Assembly (NCBI GenBank): GCA_023261045.1
Contig: JALRJZ010000002.1
Location: 1-56,099 of the forward strand
Direction: 5' to 3'
DNA from: Akkermansiaceae bacterium
GTDB taxonomy: Bacteria > Verrucomicrobiota > Verrucomicrobiia > Verrucomicrobiales > Akkermansiaceae
DNA: 56,099 bases
In this document: positions 35,927 to 44,455 of the stretch, piece after piece
How the letters are laid out: the number at the start of each line of letters is the position of its first letter
Position numbering within the stretch: the stretch's first letter is position 1
Notes under the pieces: model-generated
The model's database searches: none
What the model was told of the DNA's origin: nothing
The model's input: only the letters and a program-made list of their open reading frames with translations
Position numbers and translations under genes: made by a program

Positions 35927-38900
35927 TTATCCGTGATACTCCTGAAGTGCGGTGACTGTCAGTTCGTTTTCCTGAAGTGAGCGAATCGCTTTTACGCTCG
36001 CTTCTGCAGCGGCAAGGTTCGTGCAGTGACTCACCTTGTATTGGACGGCACCGGAGCGAATCTTGACTTCGTCGATGCGGGCTTCATGCCCACTTGGAGT
36101 ATTAATGATGAAATGGAGTTCTCCATTTTTCATCATATCCATGACGGTTGGGCGTCTGCCTTCACTGAGCTTATAGAGTCGCTCGACAGGAATGGAGTTC
36201 TCTTCAAGAAACTTGTAGGTGCCCCCAGTTGAGTGGATTTTGAACCCTAGTTCGGCAAGATCACGCGCGACATCCAGTGCACGGGGCTTATCTCGATCGT
36301 TGACCGATAGGAAGACGTTGCCTGATTTAGGAAGTGGATTAAAGGCCGAAATCTGGGCCTTTGCGTAGGCCATCCCGAGATCGGCGTCAGCACCCATCAC
36401 TTCACCCGTCGATTTCATCTCTGGTCCTAGGACGATATCGATTCCCGGAAAACGCCCCCAAGGGAAGACGGCTTCCTTCACACAGAAACAAGGAGGTAGT
36501 GTTTCTTCGGTAAATCCAAGATCTACAAGTTTGTGGCCAACCATGATTTTGGCCGCGAGTTTGGCGAGAGGGACACCAATTGATTTTGAGACAAAGGGAA
36601 CAGTTCGTGAAGCTCGTGGATTCACCTCGATGACATAAAGCTCATCATCCTTGACGGCAAATTGGATGTTCATCAAACCGCGCACTTCAAGCTCTCGAGC
36701 AAGTGCTTTTGCGCCATCGGTGATTTCCTTCTTAATTTTCTCACTCAATGAGAAGGCTGGAATCACACAAGCAGAGTCTCCGGAGTGGATGCCAGCTTGC
36801 TCGATATGCTCCATAATTGCGCCGATGACCGAAGTCTCTCCATCGGAAATACAGTCGACATCAACCTCGGTGGCATTTTCTAAAAAGCGATCGACGAGAA
36901 TCGGTCGGTCGGGAGCAACATCAGCAGCATTGCGAATGTAGTGTCTGAGCTCATCATCATTGTAAACAATCATCATTCCACGTCCGCCAAGAACGAAACT
37001 TGGGCGCACAAGAACTGGGTATCCAATGCGTTCGGCGATCGCCACGGCCTCGTCCTCCGAGACAGCCGTTCCCGCTTCCGCCTGCTTGAGGCCAATGCGA
37101 TCAAGAAGGGCCGAGAAAAACTTACGATCTTCAGCCAGTTCGATTGACTTCGGCGAAGTTCCGATGACGGGCACACCGTGGCGTTCAAGATCTGCGGCAA
37201 GGTTCAGAGGTGTTTGTCCTCCGAACTGGACGATCACACCATCAGGTTTTTCTTGGTCACAGATGTTGAGGACATCCTCGAGGGTGAGGGGCTCAAAGTA
37301 GAGCTTATCGGAGGTGTCGTAGTCCGTTGAAACCGTCTCTGGGTTAGAGTTTACCATCACGGATTCGTAGCCAAGCTCCCGAAGAGCAAAGGAGGCGTGA
37401 ACACAGCAATAGTCGAATTCAATCCCTTGGCCGATTCGGTTAGGTCCCCCTCCAAGGATGACGATTTTTTTCGTTTCGGATTCGCGAGCTTCATTTTCAT
37501 CCCCATAGGTTGAGTAATAGTAGGGGGTGGCAGCCTCAAATTCGGCTGCACAGGTATCGACAAGGCGGTAGGTGGGAATAATTCCTTTCTCTTTTCGCTC
37601 AGCGCGCACCTCATCAGCGCTGATGCCGCGTGCCTGCGCTATTTGCACATCAGAGAAGCCAAGCTTTTTAGCGCGTCTTAAATCTAAGTTCGCGAGGTTT
37701 TTCCCTTCTTCGACAATGACACGCATGTTCTCGAGGAACCAAGGATCGATCTGAGTCGCATCAAAGATTTCTTCGATCGTCCATCCTGTTTCAAAGGCAA
37801 CTTTTAACCAGAAGATTCGCTCAGCGTTTGGAACGTGTAGTTTGCGTTCAACTTTTTCGCGGGTTCCCTCACTATCCTTACCATCAAAGCCAAACCCAAA
37901 CCGGCCAGTCTCAAGGGAACGGAGGGCTTTTTGGAGTGATTCTTTGAAAGTGCGGCCGATGGACATGGCTTCTCCAACGGCTTTCATTGAAGTCGTTAGC
38001 ACAGGATCCGCAGTCGCGAATTTTTCAAAAGTGAAGCGAGGGAGTTTGGTGACAACGTAGTCGATTGTTGGTTCAAAGGAGGCGGGAGTTTCCTTGGTAA
38101 TGTCATTGGGAAGCTCATCGAGGGTGTATCCGACAGCAAGCTTCGCAGCGATTTTTGCGATGGGAAAGCCAGTGGCTTTCGAGGCGAGTGCAGATGATCG
38201 ACTCACTCTGGGATTCATCTCAATGACGATGCATCGACCGGTTTTTGGATCGACGGAAAACTGAATATTTGATCCGCCCGTCTCAACGCCAATTTCACGA
38301 ATCACGGCGAAGGAAGCATCCCGCATGATCTGATACTCACGGTCAGAAAGCGTTTGAGCTGGGGCAACCGTAATGGAGTCGCCGGTGTGAACGCCCATCG
38401 GATCGAGGTTCTCGATGGAGCAGACGACCACGCAGTTGTCAGCGTGGTCTCGCATCACTTCCATTTCGTATTCTTTCCAACCAAGAAGACATTCCTCCAC
38501 CAACACTTCGGTGGTGGGTGAGAGGTCAAGGCCACGGGTGACGATGGTTTCGAACTCTTCCTTGTTATAAGCTATTCCTCCACCAGTTCCGCCAAGGGTA
38601 AAGGCTGGTCGGATGACGAGCGGGAAAGAGCCGATTTCCTCGGCAATTTTTTTGGCCTCCTCCATCGAATGAGCCACACCAGAAACTGGAAGATCGAGTC
38701 CGATTTTGATCATCGCGTCTTTAAAACGCTGGCGATTTTCCCCCTTATCGATGGCATCGGCATTCGCACCAATCATTCGCACCCCAAGACGATCGAGGGT
38801 TCCAGCGTGATAAAGATCCATCGAGACGTTCAGAGCGGTCTGTCCCCCAAGAGTGGGAAGGAGCGCGTCTGGTTTTTCCTTGATAATGATCTTTTCGATG

Positions 38901-39118
38901 ACTTCCGCCGTGATTGGCTCGATGTAGGTCCGCTCGGCAAACTGCGGATCTGTCATGATGGTGGCGGGATTCGAATTCACCAGCACCACTTCATATCCCT
39001 CTTCCCGTAGTGCCTTACAGGCTTGGGTGCCGGAATAGTCGAACTCGCATCCTTGGCCGATGACAATCGGGCCTGCTCCGACGACGAGTATTTTTTTGAT
39101 GCTGGTATCCTTGGGCAT
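35927..39118 (-). CDS. carB: Carbamoyl-phosphate synthase large subunit
   Basis: Cytosolic enzyme that makes carbamoyl phosphate from bicarbonate, ATP and ammonia supplied by CarA, feeding arginine and pyrimidine synthesis. At 1063 residues it is full length. It shows the first carboxyphosphate half ([31 protein letters not shown], then [20 protein letters not shown]), a central oligomerisation region, and the second carbamate-phosphate half ([30 protein letters not shown], then [20 protein letters not shown]). The C-terminal MGS-like allosteric domain contains [21 protein letters not shown]. carA is not adjacent, so the subunits are encoded apart. Upstream lies a leader of about 300 bases with two hairpins. 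It is one of the few core-metabolism genes in the window. Confidence 0.99.
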   Translation of the reverse strand: MPKDTSIKKILVVGAGPIVIGQGCEFDYSGTQACKALREEGYEVVLVNSNPATIMTDPQFAERTYIEPITAEVIEKIIIKEKPDALLPTLGGQTALNVSMDLYHAGTLDRLGVRMIGANADAIDKGENRQRFKDAMIKIGLDLPVSGVAHSMEEAKKIAEEIGSFPLVIRPAFTLGGTGGGIAYNKEEFETIVTRGLDLSPTTEVLVEECLLGWKEYEMEVMRDHADNCVVVCSIENLDPMGVHTGDSITVAPAQTLSDREYQIMRDASFAVIREIGVETGGSNIQFSVDPKTGRCIVIEMNPRVSRSSALASKATGFPIAKIAAKLAVGYTLDELPNDITKETPASFEPTIDYVVTKLPRFTFEKFATADPVLTTSMKAVGEAMSIGRTFKESLQKALRSLETGRFGFGFDGKDSEGTREKVERKLHVPNAERIFWLKVAFETGWTIEEIFDATQIDPWFLENMRVIVEEGKNLANLDLRRAKKLGFSDVQIAQARGISADEVRAERKEKGIIPTYRLVDTCAAEFEAATPYYYSTYGDENEARESETKKIVILGGGPNRIGQGIEFDYCCVHASFALRELGYESVMVNSNPETVSTDYDTSDKLYFEPLTLEDVLNICDQEKPDGVIVQFGGQTPLNLAADLERHGVPVIGTSPKSIELAEDRKFFSALLDRIGLKQAEAGTAVSEDEAVAIAERIGYPVLVRPSFVLGGRGMMIVYNDDELRHYIRNAADVAPDRPILVDRFLENATEVDVDCISDGETSVIGAIMEHIEQAGIHSGDSACVIPAFSLSEKIKKEITDGAKALARELEVRGLMNIQFAVKDDELYVIEVNPRASRTVPFVSKSIGVPLAKLAAKIMVGHKLVDLGFTEETLPPCFCVKEAVFPWGRFPGIDIVLGPEMKSTGEVMGADADLGMAYAKAQISAFNPLPKSGNVFLSVNDRDKPRALDVARDLAELGFKIHSTGGTYKFLEENSIPVERLYKLSEGRRPTVMDMMKNGELHFIINTPSGHEARIDEVKIRSGAVQYKVSHCTNLAAAEASVKAIRSLQENELTVTALQEYHG

Positions 39119-39418
39119 GTTTTTAAAGCGATGTGGCTAAAACTTCGTGTATCTGCCAAGGGGTTGGAGTTTTGTAAAGAGTGATCGTCTTGATTTAAAA
39201 GGTTAAGTGAGGGAGGGCCCAACGGCCCTTTGGGTTGGGCCTCGAAACTTCGAGAATGAAGGGGCTTCCCTTGAGGTTAATGTTTAGGAAATCTTTAATG
39301 AATCGCGGAGTTTTTGGGGCCTGGTCGATGGCGAAGTCTCCTTTGATTCATCAGAGCAATCGATTTTTCCCATCCAAGGCTTTGAGTTGCATCAGCCTCC
39401 AACTGGGGGAATAGTCTG
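39119..39418. other. carB upstream leader region with two stem-loops
   Basis: About 300 bases without a gene separate divergent carB (minus) and the 164-residue unknown (plus). Two inverted repeats lie next to each other: GGCCCAA (39216-39222) with TTGGGCC (39235-39241), continued inside by CCC-TTT-GGG across a 3-base bulge, and CTCGAA-AC-TTCGAG (39241-39254). Read toward carB they sit about 100-135 bases before the start codon and would be in the 5' leader if transcription begins beyond 39254. There is no T tract directly after them, so this is not a standard terminator; a regulatory leader is possible. Confidence 0.4.
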
Positions 39419-39913
39419 GTGATGGTTGAATATCACGGACCTTTTAAGCGGGTGGCAGAATGGATTGCCGAGAAGGTCGCCGACTTTTTACTCGGAGGTG
39501 ATGTTTTAGACCCACGTCGAGATGGCACTGAAATCGACTGGGAAGGGGTTGAGGTCACCAAGGTGCGTCGAAGTATTGTTGCGGTGATGGCGCGGATGAA
39601 TTTGGAACTTGCTCTTCTCGCCGCCAATCGTCGTGTTGAGGGAGCTTTCGAAGAAGAGCAATGTCGTGATCTCGTGGTTCGAGCCAAAGAGCTTGTTGAA
39701 GGAGATGCACACAGCGCGAGGCTCAGTGACGATTGTTCAGTTGTTGTGAAATACGCTGAGGGTGACCTTGTTGTGCAGGTCTCTGGATCGGGGCCAGAAT
39801 TTGAGGTCTTGTGTGATGAATTATGGAATCGATCCAAGGAAGTGAGAGAGCAAGATACAAAAAAGCCCGGGCTCAAAGAGCCACGGGCTGATGAAATTGT
39901 TAATCTGAGTTGA
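39419..39913 (+). CDS. Unknown 164-residue cytosolic protein
   Basis: No family was recognised. The product is soluble and acidic, without signal peptide or membrane segment. It is predicted mostly helical in the first 110 residues (FKRVAEWIAEKVADFLLGG, RRSIVAVMARMNLELALLAANRR, EEEQCRDLVVRAKELVEGD), then has a short beta-rich stretch (CSVVVKYAEGDLVVQVSGSG) and a charged tail. GTG 39419 is directly followed by ATG 39422, with GGGGGA about 10 bases upstream as a likely ribosome binding site. The last 16 codons coincide with the terminator hairpin of the opposing Cys-rich gene, which explains the odd KKPGLKEPRADE tail. An overlapping frame on the other strand (39433-39876) is Ser/Thr-rich and looks like an artefact. 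Confidence 0.65.
   Translation: MMVEYHGPFKRVAEWIAEKVADFLLGGDVLDPRRDGTEIDWEGVEVTKVRRSIVAVMARMNLELALLAANRRVEGAFEEEQCRDLVVRAKELVEGDAHSARLSDDCSVVVKYAEGDLVVQVSGSGPEFEVLCDELWNRSKEVREQDTKKPGLKEPRADEIVNLS
39859..39888 (-). terminator. Terminator of the Cys-rich lipoprotein gene, inside the opposing CDS
   Basis: On the minus strand GCCCG-T-GGCTC, a TTT loop, and GAGCC-CGGGC form a 10-bp stem with one bulged base, followed by TTTTTT (plus-strand A run 39859-39864). It lies about 30 bases after the stop codon at 39918 and inside the last codons of the plus-strand 164-residue gene. Confidence 0.88.
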
Positions 39914-39917
39914 GAGA

Positions 39918-40106
39918 TTACTTCTCAGCGTGAGTATGTGCACCACCGCACTTGCCGCAGCACTCCTTTTTCTTTTCGCCACCGCACTTACCGCAGCATT
40001 CAGACTTTGCTTTCGAGCATTTGCCACCACCACAGTTGCCAGTGGCACAACATGAAGAGAGAGCAAAAGCTAAACCGGCAGACAATAAAACGAGGAATTT
40101 TTTCAT
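39918..40106 (-). CDS. Small Cys-rich putative metal-binding lipoprotein
   Basis: A 62-residue exported protein with a signal sequence and a lipobox-like L-S-S-C19 (MKKFLVLLSAGLAFALSSC), so the mature product is probably lipid-anchored through C19. The mature part has ten cysteines in about 44 residues (C19, 20, 25, 30, 37, 38, 41, 49, 50, 53). It includes a duplicated unit ECCGKCGG separated by EKKK, and ends with His-x-His (AHTHAEK). The composition suggests binding of soft metals such as Cu, Zn or Cd in the periplasm; function is inferred from composition only. Its own strong terminator and short monocistronic layout argue that it is a real gene despite its size. Confidence 0.8.
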   Translation of the reverse strand: MKKFLVLLSAGLAFALSSCCATGNCGGGKCSKAKSECCGKCGGEKKKECCGKCGGAHTHAEK

Positions 40107-40194
40107 AATATATTTAAGATTCGTTTTGAGAGCGACGCCCTCACGGAGAATTGTTCCATGATTCTTTGGGAATTCAACTTTTTATCTCCGGGGC

Positions 40195-43100
40195 CTAGTG
40201 AACGGTCATGACGCCTTTCATGATGACCCAATGGCCAGGAAAGGTGCAGAGGAAGGGGTAATCTCCAGGTTCTTGGGGAGCAATGAAGCGCAGGGTTTGA
40301 GCTGTATTCTGTTTGAGTAGTTTGGTCGCATGGAGAATCCGGTCGTCTTGGGGAATAAAGGATTTCTTAGCGGACTCAGGATCAGCTGCCATCTGATTGG
40401 CTGCTTCTCCGATCTCCGAAATGGGTGTTCCCTTCTTTAGGATAATGAGATTGTGCTCAGTAGCATCCGGATTGGTAAAGTGGAGACGAACGGGTTTACC
40501 AGCTTGGACACTGAACTTGTCCTTGGTGAATAAGAGGCGTTCTGGAAGGCAGGAGATTTCAATTTTTTGAAGATCTTTTTGGGCATCAAAGGCTGCTTCA
40601 TCGGCGTTGCGAGTTGTCGGCCTCATTTTAGATAATTGCGTAGAGGCTGCCATTGCTTTGGTAATCATTGGTGCTTCGGGAGTTTCTTGCCAGTGCTTCC
40701 TGAGGGCTGCTGAGTTCAACGCAGTATTCATGGCATAAGCAAGGTGAGTGCCGGCTGGCTGTGCCAAGACCGGTGTGACCGCTTGATAGGCATCTTTTGT
40801 CCCGATGTAGGAAGCACAAATGACTGCTTCTCTGCGAACGTGTTGCGATGGGTGAGTCGCTCCAGATTTCAGTAAACTGATCACTTTGAGGGGTTCAAGT
40901 TGATCATGCCAAAACCGCAAAGGTCCATAAGAAGAGGCAGCAACGAGATGGTCTTGATCTTTGATTAAACGTTCTAAGAGCTCGTTATTTGGAAGATCAA
41001 AAGACTGATGTAGCCAGAGGGCTTCAAGGAGGTGAAGGGCTTGGGTGCTTTGTTGAATAAAAGAAGCCAGAGAACTCTCAATGGTATGACGAGCTGGCTG
41101 ACCACGATCATCTGTGTGGCCGTTTCGGTAGCGGGCGCGAAGCTCTCGTTTCGCCCAACAACGGATGGCATAATGAGGCGAGTGGAGATGCTCAAAGAGT
41201 TCATCAACGCTTGCTTCGGCAATCTTGGGTGCTCGTGCAAGTTTGGCGCCTTTCGGAGTGATGCGCCAGATTCGCCCCGCTTTGCGATCGCGGCGCGGAT
41301 CACGCAGCGAGTATTGAGCATGACCTTTTACGGGATTATACCAATCGCAAACATAAGCGGCACCTCGGGGGCCAAAGCGAAAGTCGACGGGGATAAAGGA
41401 AAGGTTGGTAGAGAAAATCACATCGGATTGATATTGCTCGGCGAAGTGATCTTCCTTTTCGATCCACTGGTGAAACTCCACTCGGTTGGTTGGTTTGTAG
41501 CGAACTTTGATAAACCCGTTTTGCATTTCTTTGGGCCAGAATGAGTGACTCACGAATTCTTGCCCGCAGACTCCGGAGTAGGCCTGCATCCCTGTGGCAC
41601 GAGGGTGTTGGTTCGGATAATCTGGATTGGTCGCGTGGAAGCTTGAGGCAAAGACAGGGTGAGAGGCCACGTGATTGCCCCACGGATCAAAGGTGACTCC
41701 CCAAGGGTTGGTGTTGGGGTAGGCCCCAAAGGCAGTCAGTTTACGAGTCGAGGGATGGTAGAGAAACCAAGATGAGTTTTTTGCCCGCAGTGGTCCATAA
41801 GCAGTTTCGGTCTGAGTGTTGTGAAAAATCGATTCGCGAAAGAGAAGATCTCCTCCTGGGGTCCACGTAAAATCGTGAAGCGCGTGATGGGAATCTTCAC
41901 ACCCAAATCCTGTAAAGACGATTTCACGATGATCCATCTTCCCATCACCATCTCGGTCGGTGAGGTGGGTGAGGTGAGGTTCTTCGGAGCAGTAGACTCC
42001 GCCATTGCCATCCAAAACAAAGGAAAGCGGAATGTGAACATCATCGGCCCAAGTCGTGCAGCGATCTGCTTTGCCATCTTGATCGGTATCTTCAAGGATG
42101 ATGATTTTATCGCAGGGTTTCTGTCCGGGGTAAATGTGAGGGTAAGTCACAGAAGTGGAGACCCAGAGGCGACCATGGCGATCCCAGCGCATTTGAATGG
42201 GGCAGGCCATTTCGGGGAAATCCTCTTCTGAAGCAAAGCAATTGACCTCGAAGCGGGGATCGATTTTGAAGGCCTTGAGCTCATCGGCTGGTGAGAGAAA
42301 TTGATTGGCCCCTCGGGAGAGCAGGACCTCGTCAAGCTCGGGAATATTGGAGTCATCAGGGAGGTTTTTCTTCCCGGTCGAGGCAGTGAGATGGATGGCG
42401 TGGTCCCGATTGGCAACCATCAGGTCGAAGTTGCGCATGGCGGGCAAAAAATCGAGATAACCATAAGATTTGTTGCGCCCCCCAGTGTAGTAAAAGGTAT
42501 TGAGAGGGCGGTAGCGGTAGTGAAATTGTGAGGCCTTATCGACCACAAGTTCTCTCAGGTCTTCATTGATTGTAGTGGGGTCTTTGTGGAAGAGACCTCT
42601 CAAGACAGCTTGAGCGAAGTGAAGGTGTCCTTGCTCATTGTGTTGGTGTCCATCGATCGTGCGCACCATGCGCTGGCTAAGAACCACCTCAGGAAGAGTC
42701 GGATTAAAAACGTCGATAAAGGCCACTTGGTGTTTGGCCGCGCCTTGCGCAAGCGCTTGCGTGTAGAGAGCGATTTGAGGGTTGTTGCGTGTTGCGGCTT
42801 GAACTTCCGGCAGGTTTTCATTGGCGGCCGGAGAGAGCAGCACAATCCGTGCGGCACTTTTGCCATTGTAGGCCTGAGATTTTAAATGAGTGAGAAATTC
42901 GTCGAGGCGCTTGTGAAAAGCAGCAAGCCCTTTCTCGCCCGCAAAAGATTCATTGTATCCGAAAGCAGCGATAATGAGATCAGCTTTGAAGTAGTGGAGA
43001 TGCTGATCAAGATCGCCAAAATTATCAGGCCTTGGCATGAGATCAACTTCATCAGCGGGCCATGCCAAATTGCGCACTGTGAGTTTGTGCGTTGGGAGAT

Positions 43101-43365
43101 GTTGATGAAGTAAGGTCTCGAGGTGTCCGTAACGGCGCTCGGCATCGAGAAGGAGATTTCCAATTAGAGCAATCCGTGTCTCTGGCTCGAGCTTGAGGGG
43201 AAGTCTGGTCTCGACGGGTTGGGCTTGTGTTGGGCGAGGCGAAGTTTGGAGATTGATGTAATACTGCGCGAGCTCTGGATCCCTTTTGGGAGAAGGCTGA
43301 TCAAGTTTTGTATTTTTGGCGTCAGTCTGACGCTCTTTTTTAACAGGCGCTTTTACTTCACGGCT
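40195..43365 (-). CDS. SGNH-propeller-HEAT-cupredoxin protein, no start codon of its own
   Basis: The frame is open from the TAA at 43374-43372 down to 40195. The conserved part begins KLEPETRIALIGNLLLDAERRYGHLETLL, block I of an SGNH hydrolase, but no ATG, GTG or TTG precedes it in frame. The first such codon, GTG 43077, lies inside that domain (TVRNLAWPADE) and would remove its catalytic block. Next come block III-like AAFGYNESF, a TIGR02604-like propeller (DTDQDGKADRCTTW, DRDGDGKMDHREIVFTGFG, DSHHALHDFTWTPGGDLLFRES) and HEAT-like helices. The protein ends in an azurin-like cupredoxin with ligands in TEHNL and C-T-F-P-G-H-x3-M-K-G. There is no CxxCH, so copper replaces heme as electron acceptor. 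The ThuA gene lies directly upstream in the adjacent frame; joint translation across the A9 tract would give about 1401 residues. Confidence 0.85.
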   Translation of the reverse strand, partial: SREVKAPVKKERQTDAKNTKLDQPSPKRDPELAQYYINLQTSPRPTQAQPVETRLPLKLEPETRIALIGNLLLDAERRYGHLETLLHQHLPTHKLTVRNLAWPADEVDLMPRPDNFGDLDQHLHYFKADLIIAAFGYNESFAGEKGLAAFHKRLDEFLTHLKSQAYNGKSAARIVLLSPAANENLPEVQAATRNNPQIALYTQALAQGAAKHQVAFIDVFNPTLPEVVLSQRMVRTIDGHQHNEQGHLHFAQAVLRGLFHKDPTTINEDLRELVVDKASQFHYRYRPLNTFYYTGGRNKSYGYLDFLPAMRNFDLMVANRDHAIHLTASTGKKNLPDDSNIPELDEVLLSRGANQFLSPADELKAFKIDPRFEVNCFASEEDFPEMACPIQMRWDRHGRLWVSTSVTYPHIYPGQKPCDKIIILEDTDQDGKADRCTTWADDVHIPLSFVLDGNGGVYCSEEPHLTHLTDRDGDGKMDHREIVFTGFGCEDSHHALHDFTWTPGGDLLFRESIFHNTQTETAYGPLRAKNSSWFLYHPSTRKLTAFGAYPNTNPWGVTFDPWGNHVASHPVFASSFHATNPDYPNQHPRATGMQAYSGVCGQEFVSHSFWPKEMQNGFIKVRYKPTNRVEFHQWIEKEDHFAEQYQSDVIFSTNLSFIPVDFRFGPRGAAYVCDWYNPVKGHAQYSLRDPRRDRKAGRIWRITPKGAKLARAPKIAEASVDELFEHLHSPHYAIRCWAKRELRARYRNGHTDDRGQPARHTIESSLASFIQQSTQALHLLEALWLHQSFDLPNNELLERLIKDQDHLVAASSYGPLRFWHDQLEPLKVISLLKSGATHPSQHVRREAVICASYIGTKDAYQAVTPVLAQPAGTHLAYAMNTALNSAALRKHWQETPEAPMITKAMAASTQLSKMRPTTRNADEAAFDAQKDLQKIEISCLPERLLFTKDKFSVQAGKPVRLHFTNPDATEHNLIILKKGTPISEIGEAANQMAADPESAKKSFIPQDDRILHATKLLKQNTAQTLRFIAPQEPGDYPFLCTFPGHWVIMKGVMTVH

Positions 43366-44354
43366 TTTTTTTTAGGCATGATTGGCGTGTTGAGATCAGC
43401 GAGGTCGGCCGGCTTGATTCCTTTGACCTCGCCCCCAAAGCTAAAGTTGCTGGGTTGATAATCTCCGACAAAAGCGATGTTTGAATCAGCTTTAATCTCT
43501 TTTTCCATCCCTGCTGCCCAGTAGATCCCGTTGAGAATGAGTCTACGGTAGTTTGGATCGAGGATGTCTTGCGAAGCCCCTTGGGTGGAGTGAAAGACGC
43601 GCGCCTTTTTGCCAGCTTTGGTGGTGTAGTGGCGTGTCCACGTCGAGGGGCTCGGTTTTTTCTTTTCGTCCGCCGGGGAATTCGCCGTCATTCCATTGAG
43701 AGGTTGGCTTTCGGTGAGCACGGTAAAGGTCTCGTCAGCAATCCCCACGTAGGCTCCTGCCATACAAAGCGCGTTGTCGGCGACGCCTGTTAGAATCACA
43801 TTCTCTTTTTGGTCAGCAATGATTTGAATGCGTGTTGCTTGTTTGTGATTGCGCCCATAGTGACCCACCCAGGTGTTTCCAAGGATCTGATGGCCAAAGC
43901 CTTTTTCAAATTCTTTGCCTTTATACTGGAAGTCGTAGTGAGAGTATTTTTTGCCCGGCTTGATCTTAAAAGCGTGGGACGCGGTGCGTAGCCCCACCAC
44001 AGGGCCACCTCGCTGAAGATAGTCATCAATGTGCTTCATCTGCTCATCTGGAAGGTCGAGGAAGCGGGTAAAGATGACCATGAGGTCGGCAGATTGTAGG
44101 GCCTCAAGGCCTCTCACATCGGAAGCCCCCGCCTTGATGAACCCCTGCTCATCGACCCCAAAGCAGACGGTCGTTTTAAACCCATGATGCTGGGCTAGAA
44201 TCCGGGCAAGTGCCGGGCAGGTTTCCTCAGTCCGGTATTCATGATCAGAAGCAACAAAGACGATATGCTTCCCTTTGCCGGGGCCTTCTTGACCTTCGTA
44301 AGTGATCTGGGCAGCAAGTGGAAGCATGGCGAGGAGAAAGAAAACGAGTCTCAT
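43353..44354 (-). CDS. Secreted ThuA-domain protein
   Basis: ThuA (trehalose utilisation) family protein, about 333 residues from ATG 44354; the longer frame to 44399 adds 15 residues before the natural signal peptide MRLVFFLLAMLPLAAQ. The domain has the class I glutamine-amidotransferase-like fold, with KHIVFVASDHEYRTEETCPALARIL, SADLMVIFTRFLDLPDEQMKHIDDYLQRGGPVVGLRTASHAF, GGPVVGLRT and GNTWVGHYG. Family members are implicated in 3-keto-sugar or trehalose metabolism in PVC and other bacteria; the reaction is unproven. The zero frame ends MPKKKAVK at TGA 43353. The three lysine codons are the A9 tract, and a -1 shift there continues into the SGNH-propeller-cupredoxin frame. Confidence 0.93.
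   Translation of the reverse strand: MRLVFFLLAMLPLAAQITYEGQEGPGKGKHIVFVASDHEYRTEETCPALARILAQHHGFKTTVCFGVDEQGFIKAGASDVRGLEALQSADLMVIFTRFLDLPDEQMKHIDDYLQRGGPVVGLRTASHAFKIKPGKKYSHYDFQYKGKEFEKGFGHQILGNTWVGHYGRNHKQATRIQIIADQKENVILTGVADNALCMAGAYVGIADETFTVLTESQPLNGMTANSPADEKKKPSPSTWTRHYTTKAGKKARVFHSTQGASQDILDPNYRRLILNGIYWAAGMEKEIKADSNIAFVGDYQPSNFSFGGEVKGIKPADLADLNTPIMPKKKAVK
43356..43373 (-). promoter_or_regulatory. A9 slippery tract, candidate -1 frameshift or slippage site
   Basis: On the minus strand CCT-AAA-AAA-AAA-GCC-GTG-AAG-TGA ends the ThuA frame; the nine A residues are plus-strand T 43365-43373. The downstream frame is closed by TAA at 43374-43372 and the upstream frame by TGA at 43355-43353, so the only place where both are open is this stretch, and it contains the tract. 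A-AAA-AAA is a canonical -1 slippery heptamer, and A9 runs also promote transcriptional slippage. A 6-bp hairpin, GCGTCA-GAC-TGACGC, lies about 31 bases downstream, further than in typical frameshift stimulators. Confidence 0.6.
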
Positions 44355-44455
44355 AGAATATGGGATAAAAATACGGGTGTTGAGGGGTTGAGTTTTCATG
44401 ATCGAGAGAAAATCATATTTGATATGAGATTCGGTAGCTTACCGTAAGCTATGTC
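44355..44455. promoter_or_regulatory. Divergent promoter region with a perfect palindrome
   Basis: This region separates ThuA (minus) from the 650-residue secreted protein (plus). A perfect inverted repeat, TAGCTTAC-C-GTAAGCTA, lies at 44435-44451, ending 4 bases before the plus-strand ATG at 44456 and covering the place where a ribosome binding site would be. It could be an operator or a 5' hairpin that blocks initiation. Confidence 0.45.

Noticed and set aside
39433-39876. 147-codon minus-strand open frame opposite the 164-residue gene
   Set aside because: Composition is Ser/Thr/Arg-rich with no domain features; the plus-strand frame has a ribosome binding site and ordinary amphipathic helices.
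42882-43077. GTG 43077 as the start of the propeller-cupredoxin gene
   Set aside because: It lies inside the SGNH domain; conserved block I (ALIGNLLLDAERR) is encoded upstream in the same frame, and no signal peptide would result.
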